Below are positions 46,880 to 57,810 of a stretch of DNA of 64,000 nt, in pieces; position 1 is the first letter of the stretch; the number at the start of each line of letters is the position of its first letter. A program made the position numbers and the translations under genes. The DNA comes from Paragonimus skrjabini miyazakii (taxonomy: Eukaryota; Platyhelminthes; Trematoda; Plagiorchiida; Troglotrematidae). The DNA lies in the NCBI GenBank assembly GCA_014338405.1, contig JTDE01000299.1, forward strand, positions 53,385-117,384. Direction: 5' to 3'. Under the pieces are notes generated by a model. The model did no database searches and was not told where the DNA came from. It saw only the letters and a list, made by a program, of their open reading frames with translations.

Positions 46880-48110
46880 AAAGCTTGATGGAAATAAGGC
46901 AAAACGAGAACTTAATGGTGTTACGTCCGGAAAAAGGCTCAGGAGTTGTGTTGATGAATTAAACAGAATATACGAAGAAATTGTTTGAAATTCTGGGTGA
47001 CACTCAGAAGTTTTTGTCGGATGACACTCCCGACAACGTCCAAGAATTGGAAAAGGAAATCATCTGCAGGCTAGAAAAACTGGGGATAAATGGCGTAATT
47101 TCTGTGCAAGCTATTGAAGCCAATGGGCCCAAGAACGCCGCATATGTATGGATTGCCGAAAACCCACAAGCCCAATGTCCCATTTCTGCCCATTATGTCA
47201 TTGTGCAACGCACCGCAGCATAAGTTGGCCGTTTGGTTAGCTGATCTGTTTGAACTGGTCAGAAAACGCTTCAGTAAGTACAGTATGAAAGGCAGTATTG
47301 AACTTGTAAATTGTGTAGACGGCTTAGATGTTTCGAACAAACTGATGTCCTCATTCGATGTGACTTCCCTTTTCATTAACATTCCGTTGCATGAAACGGT
47401 TGATAGCATTTGTAGTTTTATTCTAAGCAGCAATGCTCCTTTTCCTATTCCAATATCCGAACTGAAACCATTAGTACTCTTGTGCACACATAATGTGAAA
47501 TTCAACTTTCAGACGTTCATTTTCCGGCAAGTGGACGGTGTTGCAATGGGCAGTCCACTTGGTCTCCTCCTAGTTGATTTCTTTATGGCTAAGGTAGGAT
47601 ATGCATTAGGTGAAAGTTTGTCAAAGTCGATACTGTACAAGTGCTACGTAGACGACATCCTGGCTTTTTTGATAATTCAAGTGATTTTAATGCATTGTTT
47701 TCGGAGTTGAATCAAGCACATCCTAACCTCAAGCTAACTAGAGAGAACGAAGTAAACAACTGCCTTCCATTCTTGGACATTCTAGTTATCCGAAGATCAG
47801 ATGGTATGATAGGAAGATCTATTTACAGAAAGCTTACTTGGACAGGACAGTATATACATTTTGAAAGTTTCTGTCCAGTGCAATATAAGAGAAGCCTTGT
47901 TCGAACGCTTTCTCACAGAGCACGGAGGCTATGCACAGATGATAATCTACCACAAGAATTAAGCACTCTCAGAGATACGTTGTTGGTCAACGGGTACCCC
48001 TTGCAATTTATCAATAAATATAGAAGTGCCATTACCCTAAGGATACAAAAAACAATAGTACCAAAGAAGACGGTATACTTAGAACTCTCGTTTCTAGGGG
48101 ACGGCTGACC
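46880..48110 (+). pseudogene. Penelope-like reverse transcriptase
   Basis: In order: MEIRQNENLMVLRPEKGSG then VVLMN with a stop where a lysine is usual (46965), LEKEIICRLEKLG, a frame change near 47105, MYGLPKTHKPNVPF (about 47144), HKLAVWLADLFEL, SSFDVTSLFINIPLHETVD (about 47350), FRQVDGVAMGSPLG (about 47522), and the active site YVDD at 47645-47656 with both aspartates intact. Immediately after it a six-T run (47663-47668) carries what looks like a one-base slip. Then come LPFLDILVIRRSDGMIG, SIYRKLTWTGQYIHFES and VNGYPLQFINKYRSA. The three frames are easily aligned and no large deletion is seen. Confidence 0.9.
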
Positions 48111-48168
48111 AACAATGACAAAAGACGTCTAACAGGTGTTGTATCCAGATCTTATAACGCCATAAAAC

Positions 48169-48228
48169 TATGTATAATATATGTATAATATATATAATAT
48201 ACATATTATAATATATGTATAATAATAC
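48169..48228. repeat. TATA-rich tract inside the Penelope-like element
   Basis: About 60 bases of imperfect TATAATATATG repeats and their complements lie between the RT and the endonuclease. The coding sense runs into it (RSYNAIKLCII) and resumes after it (IRRTKALPVSPVTNK), so the tract expanded within the coding region. Confidence 0.85.
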
Positions 48229-48640
48229 GACGAACCAAGGCCTTACCAGTCTCCCCGGTTACGAACAAACAGCCTACATTTGTCACATCCCATCGTTTAT
48301 ACAAATATTCGTGTAGTTGCAGTATGAGCTATATAGGGAGGACAAATCGACAGTTAGCTTCTCGTATCAAGTAGCATGTTCCCAAGTGGCTGGAAATGCA
48401 ACTAGAAACGCCAGGCGCGCGCAAAGAGGCCGACGGGCGGCATCCAGCATCATCAGTAGCGAAGCACATAATCCAAACATGACGCAGAGTCAATGTTTGT
48501 GACGCGTTCTCTATGGTTTTTCGAAGTCACCGGAAACGTATCCTCCAGTTTGCTGAGGATTTGGCTATCAGACGTCACAATCCCCCAGTGTGTGTTCAGA
48601 AACAATTTGTGTTTACGTTGCGGCTGCCCTGGTAGTCAGC
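48229..48640 (+). pseudogene. GIY-YIG endonuclease domain of Penelope-like element
   Basis: Nicks the target DNA to prime integration. The frame reads KYSCSCSMSYIGRTNRQLAS (GIY-YIG core, from 48303) then RIK, a TAG stop at 48372, and HVPKWLEMQLETPGARKEAD. SSVAKHIIQT, stop, RRVNVCDAFSMVF, ILQFAEDLAIRRHNPPVC and VQKQFVF follow, the usual C-terminal run of the domain ending near 48632. Two in-frame stops inactivate it. Confidence 0.88.
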
Positions 48641-49361
48641 ATCCCCATTTGTTTAATCTTTACTTCCGTATCTGTCTAATCCCCTAAGCCATTGTTTCCG
48701 CCCTATGGAACCATATCTTAATGTTTAAAATTAGTTACATGTCCATGTATGATCAGAATGTACGAAATGTTACTCCAGAGAACATCACATGATTTACGTC
48801 TTCTCATTGCCTTATTCAAGATATCTATCTGCCAGTAACGTTTTTCCTAGCATATCTTGTCCTGTCTGCAGCTTATCAGGGGTGCAAATCTGCCAGCCCT
48901 ATGAAGTAGGGTCTTGACTAGATCACGCATGTACGCTACTTGGACAAAGCTGGCAAACAGAAGATATTGCTCGCTCCATATTGCTTTACGATGAACTGAT
49001 CGCTGTAGTGTCTCATTCTAACGCTTGGTGATGAGTATATCTGAGAAAGCTAAGCTACTGCTTTATTCTTTTTCGTGAGGCAAAAGTAGATTTGGATGAA
49101 CAGAGTCAAGAAGGTTAAACAATTAATCAAAATGATCAACATTGGTGAAAATCAAAATATCATAAGCATATCGTTTGTACAATACGGCTTTGGCAGTATT
49201 ATTCGGGCCTTGTCATTTGATCATTCCCAACAAGATATCAGCCTATGTTGAATCTAATGGACTACCTATAGCCATTCTGTCTATTTGTCAATACGGAAAT
49301 CCCTCGAAAGTAAACTTAATGTTTCTTGTACCCAGTGTTTTAGGTTCCTGAAACGGAGCCT
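48641..49361. other. unassigned DNA
   Basis: Probably includes the 3' UTR of the Penelope-like element; nothing else recognised. Confidence 0.35.
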
Positions 49362-49590
49362 TGGTTGTGGGGTCATCAAATGGAGTTAACAGAACATTTA
49401 TTGTGTCTGCTCTCGAAACAATCCGGCAGTTTGAGCATTACTCATTACTTACTGCAAAACCCGGCTGCAGTAAGGACATATACTACTGACTAATCTTAAC
49501 GAGAACAAAACTCGAGTCCGGTCCTATTTTTGAGAGACTGGCTAACAGTTCTACGAGAATGCGGCATTTGCGATCAATCTTGAACTCCAT
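49362..49590 (+). mobile_element. SINE1 copy lacking its tRNA-like head
   Basis: The upstream block (TGGAGTTAACAGA, TGTCTGCTCTCGA) is followed after a deletion by CCCGGCTGCAG and then the ribozyme region at 49480-49524, where CTGAC and CTCGAGTC are kept but CTGACGA is CTGACTA and GAAA is CAAAA. The body follows to about 49590. The A box and B box are both absent. Confidence 0.7.
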
Positions 49591-49859
49591 TAATCATTTT
49601 CTCTTTTTAGACCTTCGCAATCTAATGAAACATTTACATCCCCGTTCGTCCGTTATTTTCAAGTTGTAATCCAGCCGGCTTTTTTAAACGTTCTGCTCAC
49701 AAGACAATCGTACCGGGTGCCATCTTCACGTTGTGCACATAACAATGAAGCTTGATTAAAACGTTAGTAATTCGAGCTCGCTAGGTTTACACTGAAGCTG
49801 AGCTAGCTAATGAAGAGAAGTTCTTGACCCGAACACTATCTGTTAATCAACTCCCGTGT
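49591..49859. other. unassigned DNA
   Basis: Nothing recognised. Confidence 0.4.
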
Positions 49860-50575
49860 GAATTTATTTGCATCCATGCCGAAAGGAAGCCTTTGCAGCT
49901 GAGGGTGTACAATAAACCGAGGAAAGAGAGTTTCCTGTAGCAGTCACTTCGAAGAGACCAACCTGGTAACATAAGTTGGCATAAAGTTCAGTCCGTTTTG
50001 TCTCGAATGTATCTTTGGGATTAGTTCCGTCTTTCATAAGTAATCTGGGAAGTAAGTTTGTTCCATCTGACACTTCTGCTTCTTATGCTCTCCAACAATT
50101 CATCTCCAACTATACTACCTGTTATACTAACAGAAAGGGTCCCTTCTGTGAATGTCAGAATAACTCCTCAAATGACTAACTAATTCGATAGAACAAGTTT
50201 GTAATTCCAAAAGCGCATCCATCATGAAGCACACCTGAATGGATGGAAACGAGATGAGCCTTTTCAATCCATTCGCTGCCATTTTTGGCAACCGATCACT
50301 CAACAGAATCCAGCTCAGTGTGCGTAAAAAGTACCCGTCCTGATTTGATTTTTACCGATCTGACTTTCAGCCTGTAATTCAATCATTCGTACTCCATTCT
50401 CATCAAGTTTGAAGATTCCATTTGACTATTCTGTGTATGTGGACGTTAAAAATAAACGAAACGTTGATCTTGTAGTTCCTGTTGTTTCGCCGCCTTGAAT
50501 AAACTCATCAATTTTATCCAATATTTCAGGGAGCCGTATTGTATTGTGAGGAAAAATAACCTGCAGCATACGAAT
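49860..50575 (-). pseudogene. unrecognised decayed coding sequence or exon series
   Basis: I do not recognise this gene. On the minus strand 50562-50331 reads as protein with a single TAG inside: VIFPHNTIRLPEILDKIDEF, IQGGETTGTTRSTFRLFL, TSTYTE, stop, SNGIFKLDENGVRMIELQAE, SQIGKNQIRTGTFYAH. After about 170 unreadable bases, ILTFTEGTLSVSITGSIVG and DELLESIRSRS follow in another frame, then VSDGTNLLPRLLMKDG and further open sequence down to 49864 (69 codons) in a third. Amino-acid composition is that of a soluble protein and unlike the random frames around. Before the first block the minus strand has an acceptor-like TGCTGCAG. It could be a retroelement ORF, a pseudogene or real exons split by an intron. 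Confidence 0.35.
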
Positions 50576-50604
50576 GTGATTAGTGTCTCTCTCACAAGAT
50601 CTAT

Positions 50605-50883
50605 GCTATTACTAATAAGTAGTTTCGCAGATTTATGATTTTAGATGAAACCCAATTGTGAAGAGTCAAGGCTTCGGCTGGATTCGAATCAGCGACGGAA
50701 ACAGCATACCTCAACGCGGCAAGCGCTCTGCCAGCCGAGCTACGAAGCCACACTGAGAGCTCGGAAATTTCACATGTGGACCCGGTTACTCACCCGCCCC
50801 ACCAAGGGATCGACTGCCCTGGCAGGATTTCTCGATCAGTTCACACTGGAATCCACCAACGCCACTGTTGAGCATAGAAATTG
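50605..50883 (-). mobile_element. SINE2, best copy
   Basis: Minus strand, 5' to 3': CTCAACAGTGGCGTTGGTGG, GATCGAGAAATCCTGCCAGG, TGAGTAACCGGGTCC, GAGCTCTCAGTG, then a tRNA-like part with A-box arm TAGCTCGGCTGGCAGAGCG and B box GATTCGAATCCAGCC (about 50685), then ACAATTGGGTTTCATC and the end with TTATTAGTAATAG. Both promoter boxes are good matches to tRNA consensus. The 170 bases before the A box are part of the unit because they recur in the other copies. Confidence 0.8.
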
Positions 50884-51035
50884 TGTTACTAATAAGTAGC
50901 TTGACAGATTTATGATTTCAGATGAGACTCAGCTCAGCTGGTAGAGCGCTTACCGCGTTGAGGCACGGTGTCTCTGTCGTTGGTTCGAATCCAGCCGAAG
51001 CTTTAACTTTTCACAATTGGGTCTCATCTAAGATT
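50884..51035 (+). mobile_element. SINE2 inverted junction with plus-strand tRNA head
   Basis: Positions 50884-50928 repeat the outer SINE2 end in the same orientation as at 50610 (TTACTAATAAGTAGC, AGATTTATGATTTCAGATGA). From 50931 the plus strand starts a tRNA-like head (AGCTCAGCTGGTAGAGCG, TTGGTTCGAATCCAGCCG) and continues CACAATTGGGTCTCATCTAA, the other orientation of the same end. It is therefore flanked by mirror-image ends. It is not a normal tRNA gene because the acceptor ends do not pair. Confidence 0.75.
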
Positions 51036-51225
51036 TATTTTAGAAATATCCAAAATGGTATATCTTCTCCCCTGCAAGTGTATGGGGCTTTAAGTCTTAC
51101 ACATTATCCTAACAAAAGCAAAACAGTAGTCCAAAATTACGAGCACACCTCACAGTGTTTTCAAAACAGTTTGATAGGAGAAGGTTATCTGAACAAACAT
51201 CAGAAGTGAGTGGCTCACTAGAAGA

Positions 51226-51236
51226 GGGGGGGGGGG
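51226..51236. repeat. poly-G run
   Basis: Eleven consecutive G, a tract likely to be length-variable. Confidence 0.95.
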
Positions 51237-52509
51237 CAAAAACTCAGAGCACTAAACGGAATGTAACCGCTAAAGAACGTGTTGCTTTCTCTGGTGCAGC
51301 CTTGTTCTATTCAGTTAGATGACTCTGGCAACATTATAAACACCAACCGAGTAAAAATCCGAATAAAAGATTACACAAAATTGTATGAATTCAGCTGTGC
51401 AGTGGTGTGGAGTTTGGACAGAAGCCTTCTATAGCCAGCGGGCAGATAAATATGCGTGATACCAAATACTGATTACCGCATGGATAGTTGAATGAATAGC
51501 ATTTTTTAGGTTATTATTCCAAGACAAAATAAGAATCTTCGAAACAATTCTATATATCACCAGTCGTTCTGAACAATAATGTTACCCTTGATATCACCAA
51601 GTCTACTAAATTAGCGACACAGTCACTGTCGATAGTAGTATCCACAAAATAGCACAAATTGTGAAAAACTCCGCATAGACAATTCAGTTTTGAAAAGTGG
51701 CATTCCAGAACTATAGAACGTTAGGTGAAAATAACAGGCATTACCGTCAATACTCGTTGGCAAACCAATACATTAGTTTTCTGAAGAAGTTGGGTGGTTT
51801 AAATTATTCCGAACTGAACACTACTAACTCATGATGGCAGTCTTCCTGTTCAGATAAGCCTTTCGAATAGCATACTTCTAAAGGAAGTATTGCACTCTAT
51901 TTTTGCTCTCATTAGAGATCATAAGTAGTGCATAACCTCATCCGGGCCGGAATTCTCACTTTAACATCAGTATTTATGAGAATATTACATTAGACACAAC
52001 TCCATTATCTTCACAGTAGGTTTGGTTGAATAACGATAACCAAATGCTCAATTGCAAGCTTGTATGTATAATGTTTTGTATGTCCGATCATTTCGAAAGA
52101 AGAATAAAGATTTTTCTGCTGCTCATTCTAATCGATAAGCTTGTGATGAAGACTTCTTAGTCAATTTGAAGTTACTGTGTTCAAATTGGTTCTGTATATA
52201 ATCACCTATTAGTTAGTAGACTACACAAATTACAACCGAATGGACTTTGTGCACGGAAAACATCCACTAGCAGTTTGCAGGCAATAACGCATTGGCGCAG
52301 GTAATTAAAAAGAGCGGTACATAACGAACGAGAAATTTCGAGATACAGTTTGGAATGTCGTTTAAGAATATGTTATATGCAACAAACGTGGAACATACTT
52401 GGTTAGTATTTAATGAACTTACTATATAAGGATATGGATCTATAGTAGAGTAGATCGGTCAATGGGAAACGGGAATGGAAAAAATGAAATTGGAATTAAG
52501 AAGAGACCC
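51237..52509. other. unassigned DNA
   Basis: Nothing recognised. Confidence 0.4.
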
Positions 52510-52514
52510 ATCAG

Positions 52515-52720
52515 CGAAAAATGTGGGATTCGGCTGGAGTCGAACCGACTGCAAAAACGGCATGACTAAATATGGCTAGCGCCCTATCAACTGAGTAGGA
52601 AAGACAGGCCGGGAGCTCAGAGCGTCTATATTTGAGCCTAATTAACCACCCAACCCACTGTGTCATATGGAATCCACCAAATGATCCAGCCGATTGACTG
52701 CCCAAACAAGATCGGAATTG
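52515..52720 (-). mobile_element. SINE2 copy
   Basis: Minus strand: CCGATCTTGTTTGGGCAGTC, TTGGTGGATTCCATATGACA, GAGCTCCCGGCCTG, then the tRNA-like part with a diverged A-box arm (CTCAGTTGATAGGGCG) and B box GGTTCGACTCCAGCCG (about 52545-52530). Confidence 0.72.
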
Positions 52721-52754
52721 TGCGGACACGTGTGTGGTTTGGAGACCCAGTGGA

Positions 52755-52835
52755 TAGTTTCGTCAGGCTGGTAGGGCGGCTTACGGATTTGAGTATCTTG
52801 GCGGGATATTGTCAGATCTACGCCCATGTCGTTCA
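52755..52835 (+). mobile_element. SINE2 tRNA-like head, opposite orientation
   Basis: GTCAGGCTGGTAGGGCGGCTTACG resembles the AGCTCAGCTGGTAGAGCGCTTACCG head at 50931. The B box is not recognisable. It faces away from the preceding minus-strand copy, as in the 50.6-51.0-kb composite. Confidence 0.45.
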
Positions 52836-53361
52836 CATAAAATTGTCAATGATTATTTCATCCGTAAATTAAGGACTGTCTACGCATTGTCATGTTTCAT
52901 GAAATCCGGAAATCAACTAACTTTCCCTATGTGGTTTTAGTGCTTCACCTATTAAACCGATACGTTGCCTTATTTCCTTAGTGATTCTCTCACTGAATGG
53001 TAGGTTAACAGGAAAAACTACGTGTTGTTAAAGATCATAATGTACTTGGACACCATTTTAACAGAGTTCAGGAAGGGTGCTTTTATCCCCCTGTCTTGTT
53101 AAAAACACTTTTACATAACTTTCTCACTAACAGTCAAGTCAAAATGCATCACGAATCATAAAATTGAAGTCACTAATTTTCATGTGTTATTTGGTGTATA
53201 AAGTGTTCACACCTCTTAGTGTAGATGAATAAAGTCCAACCCGAGTTGCCAGCTTGCATTGGTTACGACCAAAATAGCCAAAATCATCATCATAGTATTT
53301 CGTGAAGTCCACATGCAAACCAACACTCTACAACCGGCTTTCTCTTTGTGTAGATTCGAGA

Positions 53362-53440
53362 GGTACAGGCTAGCTCTACGGGAATCGAACCGGTATCCTT
53401 TCACGTTACCAGCAGATGTTCTTATCCGTTCGGCTAGTAA
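53362..53440 (-). tRNA. tRNA-like pseudogene, possibly Thr (GGT)
   Basis: On the minus strand: D-arm-like TAGCCGAACGGATAAGAAC, a candidate anticodon loop CTGGTAA (anticodon GGT) and a good T arm ACCGGTTCGATTCCCGT. The anticodon stem has mismatches and the acceptor ends (ACTAGC and AGCTAGC region) do not form a seven-pair stem, so it is not a functional tRNA. A third, separate tRNA-derived SINE head is an alternative. Confidence 0.45.
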
Positions 53441-56400
53441 TTTTATAAGTTCCGTCTACGACAAAGGAATCGATATAACTGGGGAAACATGTTCAATAAG
53501 ACAATGTTCATTTCTTCTTTGTTTTATTGTGCTCAAGTAATTTGACGCAATTTATGTTTATACGTTCATAAGGCAGTTTGCCTGCGGATGATGAACTTTG
53601 TCAAGATTCTGCTGAAAAACAACTATCAGCTAATTATAGGGAAATATATCATTCAAATTTTGTACGAGCAAGGAATCTGTCATTTTAATGTGATTAAATC
53701 TATGGATATCTTAAAGTCAGCACTTTCTAGAATTGCACTTGGAAACTCTCATTCCGAATTACATGTCGATAACCAGAAAATGTTAACTTCCACAAGGATT
53801 TCATATGCGTAAAGACGGGAGAATTCCTATGGAAAGCTGAGTGTTCTACGCTCTTAATTTGGGAACAGAAAAATGGCAAGCAGTCAGACTTAAGATGGTG
53901 GTCGTTGTTCCGAATAAACTTATGCATGTGTTAGGTAGGATTTTTAAAAAAAAAACAGGCGAAAAATATCCAGACTTCAAGAGTCTGATGTAAACAGTAG
54001 ACAATGAAAATAAGATTTGAAGAAAAGAAGTTTCACAACGTTCTTCAGCTCAGTATGAAAAGAAACAGTGAGGGTAAAAAGGATTTATTAGACGGTGAAT
54101 TCGTGAGATGGAGTTATGCGGAACAAAACTTAGTTATAAGTATACAATACAAAAGCATGAAGCCCTGGAGATAGGACACAGAGAAGAAAATTGCTTGCAT
54201 ATAAAAAGTAAGTATACATTTCGCACATAACAGTCGGTCTTTCACACATAAAATTAGACAGCGTGTTCAGGAAGAAAAGAGTAGAGAAACACTCAGCATC
54301 CGACCGAAAAGTCTGAAATCAACTTCATTCCAGTTACTGTTAAATTCCCTTTCCTAATTGCAGCCAGATTTCAAATTGTGGTTGATTAAAATCTCTGTGA
54401 TGATTCCATGTAGGTTGTTTTTATGCAAACCATTAAAACCAGTTCTATGAAATAAGTTATACTACCAGTGCCTAACATCTCAATAGTGAAGTCGCTGTGT
54501 ACAGGTCGGGTAAGAGGTTTTGAGCATGTGAGGAAAAATATGAATGTCTCCGGATGAGCGTAGTTGATGAAGTACAATTTGCGTACTTTTTAATTTATAT
54601 AGTTATCAGAATTTACCGCGTCCCTAGAACAAATGATGGTTCTGTAAATATTCCGTTATCCAAGGAACTATTGACTTTGACTTCTTAATTTCCAATAGTA
54701 AACATCCTTTCCTTATTGTGATACCTTCCTGATAACTAGTTTTGTAAGTATTCGAGGTGTTGATTGTTTTGACCAACAGCTGCCTACAGGCATTTTCTAT
54801 TCTGACAAGTTCGGTAGAAATCCGGTAGTGAACCAATCAGGGAATGTCTTCCCAGCCACCCTGCACACACGTTGGACCAATCATCTGGCGGGTCGGAAAC
54901 GCCAGAGTGCCAAATTGCCAACTTGTATTGCAAGTACTTGTTGTATCTCAGTGTGCTTTTTCTGGACTATACTTTTTGTTTTAAGATTATACGATAAAAT
55001 GATACAATGTTTTATACAGTCTTTAAGGTCAATCTCTACAAGAATGTGAGTGCAACTCAGCCAAATCCATAGAAGATCATCGATTAACTGACCTACCCGT
55101 TTGGCAGCCGTCAACCACCAAATTACGGTTGACTTTGGTAAGTCAGTATGTGAAATGTGCCTTGAAAACTGGATTTTAAATATAATTTTGTCTGTTTGGG
55201 GAAAAATCAATCAATCTCACTGAAAGCTAAGCAAGCGTCAGTGTAGTTGTGAATGTATTTAATAAACTTATATTTATTAACAGTACTTGCTTACAGATGA
55301 AGAAGCCGATGTCTGCAAACGTCTTAACAACACAAAGGTGTCAACAGTACTATCTGCTTTCCGATCATAATCAATCGATCTGGAAAATCTGAAGCATTTT
55401 GACTGCGAGTGTAGGAAGAATAAGTTATGTTCATTGATTTGTTCATTAGCATTGTTTACGTTCGTAACTCCCGTGTGTACGAGATGGAAGTGAAAGTCTG
55501 CCTCGTGTTCAAAGACTTCGGTAGTTGAATTAGATTAAAATTTGCCACCCGCTTTTTCCGAAAGATTCTCACATCACATGATTCATGATCAATATCTCGA
55601 TAACACAAGGTATAAGATGTCGAAACGAAGCATGCGAAAATAAACTGTATTTAAATCAGTCGCTAAACTAATCTTAATCCACAAACATAACTCATTTAGT
55701 TAATCAAAACAACGCAACAATTTTGAAAAGCATCTCGAAAATTGAGAATTATTTTTTATTCCAAGTGTTATTTAGTTTCGTGTTATTTTGTTGGGCGTCT
55801 CCAAGTCGTTCTAAGCATTTTGTCAAAAAGTATTCCATTTACAAATCCACATTGTATTATTTCATTTCGCACATAACCTCAGCCACAAAAATACATTTAT
55901 GCATGAGGTTGAATAAGTAACTAACTGATGGATAGTGCAAATTAGGTATTATTGAAGAAAACGTCGTAAGTTTGTTTTTATGGGACTAACGCCATCGATA
56001 CTGATTACCCAACCGTTTCTGGATCCCAACATGGTCACAAACTGTCCCCTAATCCCTTCAATTCGGATGACATTTCACAAGAACAATGTGGTTTGTCTTT
56101 GTAACGAGAAAGCCGATTGACATTCGCTTCTTCTGAGTTGTTGATGCAACAACCCGCTTAAATCAGAGTTGAACAACTATCAATTCAATCAATTTAATTC
56201 GCAATTCAAAGTGGCAACATGGAATTTTTCCAAAGTTCGCCCGAGTTAAAATTGGTACGTTTTGTGACAGCTGATGTACACAAAGTTATACATGTGACCA
56301 AAAACGGGTTGTATAAACTTGAGATAACCCACATGTGACTCGACTGTTTACGTAAATTGTGGCAGTGTTTCGAGCCATGGGCAGATTCAGTTGCTCTGGC

Positions 56401-57810
56401 ATGGATCTGGTGAGCTGATTTTAACCAACCGTTATATGGACAAAAAAAGCTACATGTTAATAGGTTATAATGTGAGTTATAGACAAAAGTTTCGGTTCTC
56501 TCCTAGAACATCTCTCTTCTCTTAAGCTTTCTGCGCATCGACTTGCATAAACATTGGTTCAAATTTAACAGTATTCATTTGAATAAAACCAGCTTATGGT
56601 TGATTGACTTCAGCCGGTTGAAGTGGACTGTGTTTGGTGCGATAACCATTACACAATGGATAGGGTTCGCATTAGTTTATAACTTTTGAGTGTAACTAAA
56701 CAAACCTCTCAAACCACAATACTAGCAGATACCAAACTAAGGTAGTCTTCCATTTTTGAATTTGTGGGATTATCTATCGGTTGGCGTGTCTGAAGTCTGA
56801 CATAATGCTTGCAACCACCTCGTGTTTTCTCTTATGTGTATCTTAACAAGTATAATTGACCACTGAAAAAAACAAAGTAAATTTTCGTCTTCGTTATCAC
56901 TCGATTCCCTGTGTATTTCTAGTTCCATCTCATAGCTCTCATGCCCTTCACTTAAAACCGACTCATTCGGTTCGTCTGATAAGAAGTTGATTGTGGATTA
57001 GCCATCCAAGCTGCTTTGTGTTTGAAAGTAGTTTGCAATGTCAACAAGTGGATCAGATCAACAATTTGAAAAAACCGTTTCAACCAGTAGGCGGAAAAAC
57101 CGGATAACCTATGAGAAACAAGCTCTCACTAAGATATCACTTTAAAGTCGAATTTATATTATGTTGAAGACAATGCGACTGAAAATTTTTCTTGGATTTC
57201 TGCCAATTTTTGGTATGCGGATGACATATTTCGTTTCGTGCTTAACATAATTTGCTTGTTAAATATCATGCAAAACATGTCTCTCTTTGCATTATGGGTA
57301 GTGATGAAGTTAAGCAAACATGAATTAGTTTGTGATAATCACAGTATAGATGGAACAACTTGACAACTATATCTATCTCATAGTAATAATAGTGGAAATT
57401 GTCACCCGAACCATAACGGGTACACATATGATTATATGGACTATCTTGATCTTTTGGTTCCAAACATTTCGTTGAAACTTAGAACATGCAGAAAATATAT
57501 CAACAGCCGCCAAATATGAGTTATACTTAAATCAGATCAGCACCATTGTTTAGTCAATATACGGATAATTTGGAGATATCAGTCACTTTTATTTGCAATA
57601 ACTATGGCTAGCTCTCTGACAAGAAATTGCTCTATTCATCTTGAGAGGTAGATAGTCAACACATAAACCGCCACAACTACGACGGATAGAATAGTGAATA
57701 ACATTACTGTTAGGTCATTTTACAAAATTATCGAGATAAATAAGAAGACGTGCTAATCGAAGGACAATATTAGAACCATGCGCACAGGTATGCGTACAAA
57801 TAGATTTGAG
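53441..57810. other. unassigned DNA
   Basis: No gene recognised. A 109-codon minus-strand frame at 54881-55210 shows no motif. Confidence 0.4.

Larger units (their letters stand above)
46860..48640 (+). mobile_element. Penelope-like element, nearly complete coding region
   Basis: RT followed by a GIY-YIG endonuclease on the plus strand, the hallmark of Penelope-like retroelements. The coding sequence changes frame three times and has at least two in-frame stops, yet sequence identity to the family is still obvious along its length, so the insertion is younger than the other coding elements here. I found no terminal repeats around it and no hammerhead of its own. Confidence 0.9.

Noticed and set aside
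46576..46902. 108-codon minus-strand open frame upstream of the Penelope-like element
   Set aside because: No motif, and its 5' end overlaps the plus-strand RT N-terminal block.
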